A program made the translations under genes and the position numbers. A stretch of 64,000 nt of DNA from a bacterium. GTDB lineage: Bacteria; Armatimonadota; UBA5829. Where the stretch lies: positions 64,611 through 128,610 of the forward strand of contig JAJFTD010000199.1 in the NCBI GenBank assembly GCA_021373255.1, written 5' to 3'. Of this stretch, positions 56,510 through 64,000 are shown piece after piece; the first letter of the stretch is position 1; the number at the start of each line of letters is the position of its first letter. The notes under the pieces were generated by a model. The model saw nothing but the letters and a program-made list of their open reading frames with translations, did no database searches and had not been told where the DNA came from.

Positions 56510-57949
56510 ATGAGAAAGCTGCTAACCCGCAAAAATATAATAATCATAATGTTGGTCTTGGCTATAGGGATTACCACTTACCTTCTAGTGCGCAAGACTC
56601 CACTGCCTGAAGGGCTTGTTCAGGTTAATGGACGAATTGAGGGAGACGTTGTAGTCATCTCCAGCAAATACAGCGGCAAGATCGCTCAACTCCTTGCCAG
56701 AGAAGGCGACAGCGTAACGCGAGGCCAGATGGTGGTCTCTCTGGATGACCCTGAAACCAGAGACCGACTAGAACAAGCTCAACAAAACATGGATGCCGTT
56801 ACAGCTCAAGCCAAAGCTGCCGGCCAGAATGTTGGCCTTACGTCCGAAACCGGCAGTTCCAGCATAGAGCAAGCAAAAGGACAGGTGGAGCAGGCTCAAG
56901 GTGATATAGAGGATGCACAGGCTTCTGCCAGCAGCGCAGGGGCGAATGTGAAAAACGCTGAGGCTGCTGTGCGTTCCGCATCGGTATCAGTCCGGCAGGC
57001 GCAAGAGGCAGTCAAGCGATATTCAGCAGATGTGGCAACAGCCAAAGCTAATTTGCAATCTTCTCAGAAGACAGTCGAGGCTGCGCAATCGCAGGCTAAA
57101 CTATCGACTGCGAATGCACGCCGCTTTACCAACCTGGCCAAAGAAGGCGTTGTCACTGAAAGACAACGCGATGAATATGTTACTGCGGCGGCGAAAGATC
57201 AGGCTCAACTCCAAAGCGCATTAGCGAATGCGAGTTCAACAAAAGCACAGGTAACATCAAAACAGTCTGACCTCCAAAATGCGAGAAATCAGGTTGCGGC
57301 GTCTCAAGCCGATTTTCAACGTGCGCAGGCCCAACTCGCCGCCGCAAGGCACGATCAAAGTGCAGCGAATGCACGTGTACTCACCGCAATAGGGAAGAAA
57401 ACCCAAGCTGAGGGTATCCTGAAACAAGCAATGGCCTCTCCAATACAGGTGGCTATCAGCAAAAGCAGCCATGCCAGTTCGTCATCTCAGGTGAAGCAGG
57501 CCCGGGCTGCAGTGAATGAACAGTTGAGCATTCTCAACAATCTATTTGTTGTGTCACCGATCACCGGAATGGTTGTCACTCGCATAAGAGATAATGGCGA
57601 GGTTGTGACTGCTGGCTCTCCGATATTGGAAGTTGTCGATCTTGACAAGCTGTATCTCAAGGCTTATGTTCCTGAAAATCAGATTGGAAAAGTCCGGCTT
57701 GGTTTACCGGCGAAGATTTATGTGGATTCTTACCCGAATGAGCCTTTCGATGCTACTGTCAAGTATATCGCATCTCAAGCCGAGTTCACCCCAAAAGAAG
57801 TGCAGACGCCGGATGAACGCGTGAAACTGGTCTATGCAGTCAAACTTTATCTTAACAAAAACCCTGGCCACCGCCTGACACCCGGCATGCCGGCTGACGC
57901 TATCATTCGGTGGAAGGAGGGCGTTGCATGGCGACGGCCTCAGTACTAA
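56510..57949 (+). CDS. HlyD-family membrane-fusion (adaptor) protein
   Basis: Protein of 479 residues. ATG 56510 is preferred to an upstream in-frame TTG that lies within tolC. A single N-terminal membrane anchor (about residues 8-27) is followed by a biotinyl-lipoyl half (VVISSKYSGKIAQLLAREGD) and a very long A/Q/S-rich coiled-coil hairpin (about residues 80-340). The second lipoyl half (NNLFVVSPITGMVVTRIRDN) and a beta-barrel domain follow. It would join the ABC transporter in the inner membrane to the TolC-like channel. The end overlaps the ATPase gene by 22 bases. Confidence 0.92.
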   Translation: MRKLLTRKNIIIIMLVLAIGITTYLLVRKTPLPEGLVQVNGRIEGDVVVISSKYSGKIAQLLAREGDSVTRGQMVVSLDDPETRDRLEQAQQNMDAVTAQAKAAGQNVGLTSETGSSSIEQAKGQVEQAQGDIEDAQASASSAGANVKNAEAAVRSASVSVRQAQEAVKRYSADVATAKANLQSSQKTVEAAQSQAKLSTANARRFTNLAKEGVVTERQRDEYVTAAAKDQAQLQSALANASSTKAQVTSKQSDLQNARNQVAASQADFQRAQAQLAAARHDQSAANARVLTAIGKKTQAEGILKQAMASPIQVAISKSSHASSSSQVKQARAAVNEQLSILNNLFVVSPITGMVVTRIRDNGEVVTAGSPILEVVDLDKLYLKAYVPENQIGKVRLGLPAKIYVDSYPNEPFDATVKYIASQAEFTPKEVQTPDERVKLVYAVKLYLNKNPGHRLTPGMPADAIIRWKEGVAWRRPQY

Positions 57950-59925
57950 ATGGTGACGGATCTGCACTCCCAATCCGTGTCAGTGAATTCGGCAAAAGTT
58001 ATGGTAAAGTGGTCGCCGTGCGAGAGGCAAGCCTGGATGTGGTCAAGGGGGAGATGTATGGCCTTATCGGTCCTGATGGAGCGGGCAAGAGCACTCTGAT
58101 GAAATCAATTGCCGGAGTCCTGGCTTACGATGCCGGCAGCATCGAGGTATTCGGGCAGAAGGTTGATTCTGAGGAATCCGCAGAGCTGATTAAGAGCCGG
58201 ATTGGATTGATGCCGCAGGGGCTTGGTCTGAACCTGTCGCCCGACCTGTCAATCGAAGAAAATATAGACTACTTTGCCAGGGTGAGGCTTGTTCCTCCGA
58301 GCGAATTGGAGGCGCGTAAAGATCGTTTCCTCAAGATGACCCGCCTCGACAGCTTCCGAAATCGACCAATGAAGAACCTGTCCGGCGGTATGAAGCAAAA
58401 ACTCGGGCTCATCTGTTCGCTCATTCACCTGCCGGAACTGATAATCCTGGACGAGCCGACCACTGGCGTAGACCCCGTTTCACGCCGTGATTTCTGGGCG
58501 ATTCTATCCGAACTGAGCCGGGCCGAGGGTATGACGGCTCTGATCAGCACTGCCTACATGGAAGAAGCCCTGCGGTTTGATCGCGTCTCACTTATGCACG
58601 AAGGCCGCTTCCTTGCATCAGGCACACCTGAGGAGCTTGTGGGGCTGGTTCCGGGCACGATGGTAGAATTACGATGCCCTAATCAGATCGAAGCGCTTGG
58701 TGTGCTAAGAGAGTATTATGCGCAAGTTGAGCCTCGGGGAGAGTGGGTCAGATTACTGGCAGACACTGCAGACCGCGACAAAGCAAAATCCGAAGCCATA
58801 TCATTCCTGCCGCCAGACCTGCAGCCAACAGAAGTTCGAACGTGGGACCCTGATCTGGAAGATGTGTTCATCGCGCTTCTTCGGCAGCGCGAGCAGACCG
58901 AAGGTGAAGCAACGTCTGCTGCAGGCACGGTCGAGACTTATGCTGCTCTGCCTGAAGAACAGATGGAAAGGACCGCAATCGAGGCGATGGAGCTCACGCG
59001 GATATTCGGCAGCTTTACTGCAGTTGACCACGTGACATTTCAGGTCAAGCAAGGTGAGATATTCGGTCTGCTTGGGGCAAATGGAGCCGGTAAGTCGACC
59101 TGCATCAAGATGCTGACTGGCATACTGCCTCCCTCCAGCGGAGAGGGGCAGGTCTCAGGGGCGGATATGCGCTTCGCGGGTCAGGAGATTAAGGAACGCA
59201 TAGGTTATGTGTCGCAGGCGTTCTCTCTGTACATCGATCTAACTGTGCTGGAGAACATCATGCTCTACGCAGGGATATACGGCGTTCCCAAGGATCTAAG
59301 GCCGGAGCGCGCGGAGTGGGTTTTGAATGTAGCCGGGCTGTCAGGTCGCGGGGATGCCAAGGTAGCGAGCTTACCAATGGGACTTCGCCAGCGTCTTTCA
59401 CTAGGCTGCGCACTTGTTCACCAGCCATCAACACTCTTCCTTGATGAGCCCACTTCAGGAGTCGACCCGGTAGGACGCAGGCAGTTCTGGGATATACTCT
59501 ATCGCCTTTCAAGAGTGCATAACGTTGCGATACTTTTCACAACGCACTATATGAGCGAGGCTGAGAGCTGCGACCATATTGTTCTGATGTTCGCTGGGCG
59601 AGTCGTGGCTGATGCTCCACCTGAGTCACTCGAAGATAACATCGAAAACCAGGTCGGTCACCTGCTAGAGTTTAGAACTAGCGATCCGCCCAATGCGCTG
59701 GGATTAGTCACGAGTATCTTTCCGGAAGCTTTGGCTTATGGGAGTCGCATTCGCCTGATCTCCAGCGACCCTACAGGAGATGAACAACGAATTCGTGAGA
59801 TTCTGACAGAACATGGGATACAGGTTCTCTCAGTAACTCCAAAGCCTATATCGATGGAGGAAGTCTTCGTTCATACGGTCACCTCTCTTGAGCGGGAGTC
59901 AGAGAAAGCGAAAGGAGCGGCATAA
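57928..59925 (+). CDS. ABC transporter ATPase with two fused nucleotide-binding domains
   Basis: Protein of 665 residues, layout as in E. coli YbhF. ATG 57928 has GGAGG 7 bases upstream. NBD1 has Walker A GPDGAGKS, signature LSGGMKQ and Walker B LIILDEPTTGVDP. NBD2 starts near residue 345 with GANGAGKS and LFLDEPTSGVDP, but the signature reads LPMGLRQ instead of LSGGQ. Degenerate second signatures of this kind are known in the family and suggest asymmetric ATP sites. It would power export of a drug or other hydrophobic compound through the two ABC-2 permeases encoded next. The stop and the permease ATG share one base (TAATG). Confidence 0.93.
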   Translation: MATASVLNGDGSALPIRVSEFGKSYGKVVAVREASLDVVKGEMYGLIGPDGAGKSTLMKSIAGVLAYDAGSIEVFGQKVDSEESAELIKSRIGLMPQGLGLNLSPDLSIEENIDYFARVRLVPPSELEARKDRFLKMTRLDSFRNRPMKNLSGGMKQKLGLICSLIHLPELIILDEPTTGVDPVSRRDFWAILSELSRAEGMTALISTAYMEEALRFDRVSLMHEGRFLASGTPEELVGLVPGTMVELRCPNQIEALGVLREYYAQVEPRGEWVRLLADTADRDKAKSEAISFLPPDLQPTEVRTWDPDLEDVFIALLRQREQTEGEATSAAGTVETYAALPEEQMERTAIEAMELTRIFGSFTAVDHVTFQVKQGEIFGLLGANGAGKSTCIKMLTGILPPSSGEGQVSGADMRFAGQEIKERIGYVSQAFSLYIDLTVLENIMLYAGIYGVPKDLRPERAEWVLNVAGLSGRGDAKVASLPMGLRQRLSLGCALVHQPSTLFLDEPTSGVDPVGRRQFWDILYRLSRVHNVAILFTTHYMSEAESCDHIVLMFAGRVVADAPPESLEDNIENQVGHLLEFRTSDPPNALGLVTSIFPEALAYGSRIRLISSDPTGDEQRIREILTEHGIQVLSVTPKPISMEEVFVHTVTSLERESEKAKGAA

Positions 59926-61079
59926 TGAACGGCAGAAGGATCATTGCTGTCGCGTCTAAAGAAATCCGCGAGGTGGCCCGTGACAAGCTGTTCGCTGTCC
60001 TTGCTTTTGTGCTGCCATCGTTTCTGATGCTGCTTCTCGGAGTGTGTCTCTCGATGGATGTCGAAAATATACCGATTGCAATCGTCGACAACGACAACAC
60101 TCCTGAAAGTCGCGACTTTACTAGCCGTTTCTCCAGTTCGCGTTACTTCAACCTGGTGTCGATTGCCTACGACGACCGCGAACTCGACCCATTGCTGAAG
60201 AACAATGTAATCCGAGCCGTAATAATTATCCCGGCGCACTTCGGCAAGAACATCAACAAAGGGCGACCAGCGCCAATTCAAACGTTGCTGGATGGCACTT
60301 ACACAAGCCGGGCTCAAATTACTAAAGGCTACATCTCGTCAATCATTGCTTCAATGAATGGAAACCTGCTGGCTCAGTATATATCGCGGATAAAGGGGAT
60401 ACCTCTTGATCGCGCACAGATTGCGGTGAGGCCTGTCAGCGTTGATAGTCGCTACCTATATAACCCGTCAATCAAGAGCGTATTAGGACTGGCGCCGAGG
60501 CTACTGGTCTTGATTCTGTATATGGTGCCTCCGCTATTGACTGGTCTGGGTGTTGTAAGAGAGAAGGAAACAGGTTCCATCTTCAACGTGTATGCATCGA
60601 CACTGACTCGCGGCGAGTATCTGATCGGAAAGCTGATTCCATATGTAGGTATTGCATTTCTTAATGCAATAGTACTTTTATTAATAGCCTTGCTTGTCTT
60701 TGGCGCGCCGTTCAAAGGCTCAATGCTGTTCTTCCTGGTATCTACACTTGCCTATGTTGTCAGCACCTGCTGCCTGGGGCTGATGATATCGACTCTCATG
60801 ACGACGCAAGCCGCAGCCATGATCTTCACCGCGATTGTTACTCAGATCACAGCCGTCAACTTTTCCGGGGTGATGGTACCGGTGGGATCACTCTCACCTG
60901 GCGGGCAGAAGATTGCGCATCTGTTTCCGTGTATGTTCTACACCCGGATAATTGAGGGCACATTTCTGAAGGGCACGGGAACTGCGCAGCTCTGGTTGAA
61001 TGTCCTGATTCTGGTAATATTTTCAATTGTGCTGTTCACAATCAGCTATTTGCAATTTCACAAGAGGACAAACGCATGA
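59925..61079 (+). CDS. ABC-2 type permease, first subunit
   Basis: Protein of 384 residues, similar to YbhS/YbhR. It has one N-terminal transmembrane helix (about residues 23-42), a large periplasmic domain with IAIVDNDNTPESRDF typical of ABC-2 exporters, and five C-terminal helices. The segment GVVREKETGSIFNVYASTL is the amphipathic coupling motif before the last helices. AAAGGAG precedes the ATG by 7 bases. It overlaps the second permease by 4 bases (ATGA). Confidence 0.92.
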   Translation: MNGRRIIAVASKEIREVARDKLFAVLAFVLPSFLMLLLGVCLSMDVENIPIAIVDNDNTPESRDFTSRFSSSRYFNLVSIAYDDRELDPLLKNNVIRAVIIIPAHFGKNINKGRPAPIQTLLDGTYTSRAQITKGYISSIIASMNGNLLAQYISRIKGIPLDRAQIAVRPVSVDSRYLYNPSIKSVLGLAPRLLVLILYMVPPLLTGLGVVREKETGSIFNVYASTLTRGEYLIGKLIPYVGIAFLNAIVLLLIALLVFGAPFKGSMLFFLVSTLAYVVSTCCLGLMISTLMTTQAAAMIFTAIVTQITAVNFSGVMVPVGSLSPGGQKIAHLFPCMFYTRIIEGTFLKGTGTAQLWLNVLILVIFSIVLFTISYLQFHKRTNA

Positions 61080-62233
61080 GCCTGATGAATGTCTGGAAAA
61101 ATTGGGCAAGCCGTCTGAGTGTTATGACTTACAAGGAAATACTACAATTCCTAAGAGACCCAATCTTGATGCTTATACTGGTCTATGCATTCATCCTGGG
61201 AGTGCGCAATGCAGGAACATCGGTCTCGATGCAGATAGAACATGCACCAATCGCATTCATTGACAACGACCGGTCCAACACATCGCGGGAGGTTATATAT
61301 AGTTTTCAGGAGCCATGGTTTTCGCCGTATGGTGTTATATCGGGGCCACGTGAGGGACAAAGGCTGCTTGATTCTGGAAAAGTGATGGCTGTCCTGGATA
61401 TACCTCCACAGTTCGAGGAATCACTAATGCGAGGTGACCCTGAGTCGATACAACTCCAATTGGATACCAGCAACTCGAGTATTGCCGAAATTGTAGAGGG
61501 ATACGCGTCGCAGGTGATGGCCCCATTGGGGCAAACCTTTGGTCTGAAAAGCCTTGGGATATCCTCATCATCAAGCAGCCTGCCGCCGGGTATAATAGAT
61601 GCCCACAGGATATGGTTCAACCCAAATGTGCTGGACTCGTGGTTCCAGTCAGTTTGCCAGCTCATTCAGGTCATTACAATGCTGGCTCTGTTGCTTCCGG
61701 CTGCGGCGATGGTGCGCGAGAAAGAACGAGGGACAATTGAGCAGCTTACAGTCTCACCGCTGAGCCCACTGCAGATCATCCTCCCTAAAGTCATCTCAAT
61801 GACACTTGCAATCATCATAGGATGCTGCCTCAGTTTGTTTATAGTAATCGGCCCAATGTTTCACGTTCCGATGAAGGGCAGCCTGCTCTTGTTCTTCGTG
61901 ATTACAGCGATATATGTGTTCTCCATGACCGGAATAGGAGTGTTCATCGCTTCAATCAGCCGAAACCTCGCCCAGGTGGGACTTCTGAGCATAATGCTGC
62001 TCACACCTATGATCTATCTATCAGGCAAGTTCACTCCCCCAGAGGCAATGCCGGGGGCGTTATTGGCCGTCATGTATATCCAGCCGACTTACTACTATCT
62101 GAACATAGTCTTCGGTATACTGCTCAAAGGCGCAGGCGTACAGATTCTCTGGCTGCAGATACTGATCATGATTGCGCTTGGCTCGGTAATATTCATAGCA
62201 GCAATGCGCCGGTTCAAGCGGCAGATGGGTTAA
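61076..62233 (+). CDS. ABC-2 type permease, second subunit
   Basis: Protein of 385 residues, a paralogue of the preceding permease with the same plan: an N-terminal helix near 30-45, a periplasmic domain with IAFIDNDRSNTSREV, five C-terminal helices, and AAMVREKERGTIEQLTVSPL as the coupling motif. With its neighbour it forms the heterodimeric membrane channel of the TolC-HlyD-ABC exporter. It is the last gene of the operon. The palindromic element that follows may help end the transcript. Confidence 0.92.
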   Translation: MSLMNVWKNWASRLSVMTYKEILQFLRDPILMLILVYAFILGVRNAGTSVSMQIEHAPIAFIDNDRSNTSREVIYSFQEPWFSPYGVISGPREGQRLLDSGKVMAVLDIPPQFEESLMRGDPESIQLQLDTSNSSIAEIVEGYASQVMAPLGQTFGLKSLGISSSSSSLPPGIIDAHRIWFNPNVLDSWFQSVCQLIQVITMLALLLPAAAMVREKERGTIEQLTVSPLSPLQIILPKVISMTLAIIIGCCLSLFIVIGPMFHVPMKGSLLLFFVITAIYVFSMTGIGVFIASISRNLAQVGLLSIMLLTPMIYLSGKFTPPEAMPGALLAVMYIQPTYYYLNIVFGILLKGAGVQILWLQILIMIALGSVIFIAAMRRFKRQMG

Positions 62234-62278
62234 CAGAAAGTCATAAGGTCAAAAGGTTGTGAAGGGATGGCTTACCTA

Positions 62279-62440
62279 ATGTTCGGGCAGATCTCTGATC
62301 TGCGCCGAAAAGGACAAGATGGGATCTCCTGATCCAACCCCGTATCGGTCTATAAGTCAACTTGTAGGGGCGCGTTACGTGGTGGCATCAGGAGATGCCA
62401 TTTTGCCAATGCGGGCCACATCAGAGATGTGCCCGAACAT
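62279..62440. repeat. Long imperfect palindrome made of four hairpins (REP/MITE-like)
   Basis: The outer 21 bases (62279-62299) and 62420-62440 are inverted copies with one mismatch; similarity continues inward for about 60 bases per arm. Four small hairpins lie along it: GCAGATC-TCT-GATCTGC (62287-62303), GGATC-TCCT-GATCC (62322-62335), TGGCATC-AGGA-GATGCCA (62383-62400) and CACATC-AGA-GATGTG (62417-62431). Where the two arms differ inside a stem, both sides of the stem have changed so pairing is kept. No gene lies within it. A weak outward continuation reaches the stop codon of the HAD gene. It separates two convergent transcription units and may act as a terminator or a mobile repeat. Confidence 0.75.
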
Positions 62441-62449
62441 TCTTTTAGG

Positions 62450-63070
62450 TTATGGGAGCGACAATCCGTATTTCTCTAACTCCGCTCTGGTCGTTGCAAC
62501 ATCCGAGTGACATATCGTTGGTATGCCCAGCTCTATACCTACTTCACAAAGTATAGGTGTGTCATCAATGTAGATTACTTCGTCTTTAGATAACTGAACC
62601 TGGTCCATTGCGAAGCTGTACATTGCAGGGTCAGGTTTCCGCGTTCTCACAAAGCAGGAAAACACGAAAAAGTCTATAAGGGACGGGAGATCAAACTTCT
62701 GAATGCGGTGCATAGTGATCTCCCGACCTTCGTTGCTGAGCGCGACTGTCTTCAGGTTGTAGCACGCTTTGAGTAGTTTACAAAAGTCAAGCATATCCGG
62801 GTATGGCTGTGACTGCTCATAGATAAATTGCTTGAACTCATCCGGGGAGAAATCGCGTTCCCTATAGAACACTATCCTCCTCAGATATTCATCAATGGTA
62901 ATACGACCTGTCTCATAAGTCTGAAAGACAACGTTGTGCCGTTCCTGCATTTCCTCCAGATCGAGTCCAAACTTGGCAGCGGCACGCTTGCGCGCGTCAC
63001 GATCCCACCCCTTTGTCAGGAGCACGCCTCCTATGTCCAGCAGAAAAGCCTTTACACCCGTCGATGCCAT
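62450..63070 (-). CDS. HAD-family hydrolase
   Basis: Protein of 206 residues. HAD motifs: I in FLLDIGGVLLTKG (D-x-G form, as in YihX-like members), II in VALSNEG, III with K in RTRKPDPAMY and IV in VIYIDDTP. A helical cap (about residues 20-85) marks subclass I. It probably dephosphorylates a small metabolite; the substrate is unknown. The start has GGAGGA 8 bases upstream. It lies 25 bases behind the phosphoketolase gene in the same direction, so the two are likely co-transcribed and the substrate may be a sugar phosphate. Confidence 0.88.
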   Translation of the reverse strand: MASTGVKAFLLDIGGVLLTKGWDRDARKRAAAKFGLDLEEMQERHNVVFQTYETGRITIDEYLRRIVFYRERDFSPDEFKQFIYEQSQPYPDMLDFCKLLKACYNLKTVALSNEGREITMHRIQKFDLPSLIDFFVFSCFVRTRKPDPAMYSFAMDQVQLSKDEVIYIDDTPILCEVGIELGIPTICHSDVATTRAELEKYGLSLP

Positions 63071-63095
63071 TTGAATACTCCTCCAGACTGTGATA

Positions 63096-64000
63096 TCACG
63101 CTACAGTCTCTGTCTCACTTGCCTGCGACGGCCATCTCCAGTTGCGAATCTCCGGCATATCTTCACCATACTCACTGATGTATGTCCTGTGCTCGACTAG
63201 CTTGTCCCTTAGCGCCTGCTTAACGTAAGCCGCAAGATACCCCAGCTTAGGCACGCGCTCAATCACATCAGCAGCCAGTTGGAACCGGTCCATATCGTTC
63301 AAAACGAGCATATCGAACGGCGTCGTGGTTGTGCCCTCTTCCTTGTAACCGCGAACGTGCAGGTTCTTGTGATTGGTGCGCCTATACGCCAATCGGTGTA
63401 TCAACCAGGGATAGCCATGGTAGGCAAAGATGATCGGTTTGTCTGTTGTGAAGAGGCTGTCGAAGTCCTTGTCCGAGAGACCATGCGGATGCTCTTCCTT
63501 GGGCTGAAGCGTCATCAGGTCCACCACGTTCACAACACGCACTTTCAGGTCGGGTAACTGCTTTCGGAGAATATCAACAGCCGCGAGCGTTTCCATTGTC
63601 GGTATGTCTCCGGCACAGCCCATTACCACATCAGGCTCGGTACCCTTGTCATTCGAAGCCCATTCCCATATTCCAATACCTGACGCAACATGCTTGATAG
63701 CGGCATCCATGTCGAGCCATTGCGGAGCGGGATGTTTGCCGGCCACAACTACATTGACAAAGTCACGGCTCTTGAGACACCTGTCCATAACACACAGCAG
63801 CGTGTTGGCATCCGGCGGAAGATAGACACGAACAACATCGGCCTTTTTGTTCACCACATGGTCTATGAACCCAGGGTCCTGATGGGAGAAACCATTATGG
63901 TCCTGTCTCCACACGTGAGAAGCGAGGAAATAGTTCAGCGAGGCTACCGGTCTGCGCCATGGAATGCCTTTGGACACCTTGAGCCACTTCGCGTGCTGGT
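63096..64000 (-). CDS. Phosphoketolase, C-terminal part (gene runs off the window)
   Basis: About 300 C-terminal residues of xylulose-5-phosphate/fructose-6-phosphate phosphoketolase, a thiamine-diphosphate enzyme that makes acetyl phosphate from sugar phosphates. The segments [49 protein letters not shown] and [17 protein letters not shown] are highly characteristic. The frame stays open to the window edge, where codons read [17 protein letters not shown] without a start, so the 5' part lies beyond 64000. It lies upstream of the HAD hydrolase in an apparent two-gene unit. Confidence 0.97.
   Translation of the reverse strand, partial: QHAKWLKVSKGIPWRRPVASLNYFLASHVWRQDHNGFSHQDPGFIDHVVNKKADVVRVYLPPDANTLLCVMDRCLKSRDFVNVVVAGKHPAPQWLDMDAAIKHVASGIGIWEWASNDKGTEPDVVMGCAGDIPTMETLAAVDILRKQLPDLKVRVVNVVDLMTLQPKEEHPHGLSDKDFDSLFTTDKPIIFAYHGYPWLIHRLAYRRTNHKNLHVRGYKEEGTTTTPFDMLVLNDMDRFQLAADVIERVPKLGYLAAYVKQALRDKLVEHRTYISEYGEDMPEIRNWRWPSQASETETVA

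Noticed and set aside
1-64000. CRISPR array, rRNA or tRNA genes
   Set aside because: No regularly spaced direct repeats and no rRNA or tRNA-like sequences were recognised in the intergenic gaps.

Overview
The window reads as chromosomal DNA of a free-living, double-membraned (TolC-containing) bacterium of medium GC. The secreted glycosidase built from tandem beta domains with a C-terminal OB-like domain, the phosphoketolase and the scattered DNA-repair loci would fit Armatimonadota or a similar deep-branching lineage. That placement is an inference and is weak; no rRNA or tRNA is present to settle it.

Positions 135-43154 (minus strand) form a 43-kb block of genes all pointing the same way and rich in DNA-processing enzymes. 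In transcription order it starts with a small excisionase-type HTH regulator behind a good promoter and a candidate operator. A BREX phage-exclusion operon follows: brxE-like, brxA, brxB, brxC, pglX, a small basic protein, a PD-(D/E)XK nuclease-like protein, pglZ and brxL. Most junctions overlap or lie a few bases apart. The order combines a brxE front end (described for type 6 BREX) with a pglZ-brxL back end (type 1), and it carries two uncommon cargo genes between pglX and pglZ. After brxL comes a broken small reading frame. Next is a 2523-residue protein with two separate HSP90/sacsin-type GHKL ATPase modules, translationally coupled to an SNF2-family helicase. Beyond it lie an Mre11/YhaO-type nuclease with a YhaN-type SMC-like ATPase, an AddB/AddA helicase-nuclease pair, a phospholipase-D-fold plus DEAD-box helicase (DUF3427 type), and a terminal PD-(D/E)XK nuclease-like protein. 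BREX function is established for the family. The functional link between BREX and the downstream helicases and nucleases is inferred from position only.

Positions 43535-49715 (minus strand) hold two tiny overlapping genes of unknown function and two overlapping genes for large serine recombinases. Both recombinases carry a tail of several LuxR-like helix-turn-helix units. The second also has a degenerate extra resolvase-like domain followed by a further HTH. This recombinase architecture is one of the most unusual items in the window.

Positions 49716-62233 (plus strand) carry a large secreted glycoside hydrolase with its own promoter and strong terminator. It is followed by a five-gene export operon: TolC-type outer-membrane protein, HlyD-type adaptor, fused double ABC ATPase and two ABC-2 permeases. 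The glycosidase and the recombinases are divergently transcribed from promoters whose -35 boxes abut inside a perfect palindrome.

Positions 62234-64000 hold a long imperfect palindrome made of four small hairpins with compensatory base changes, then (minus strand) a HAD-family hydrolase and the 3' part of a phosphoketolase gene that runs off the window.

No CRISPR array, rRNA or tRNA was recognised. Family assignments come from motifs read by eye; no database search was run.
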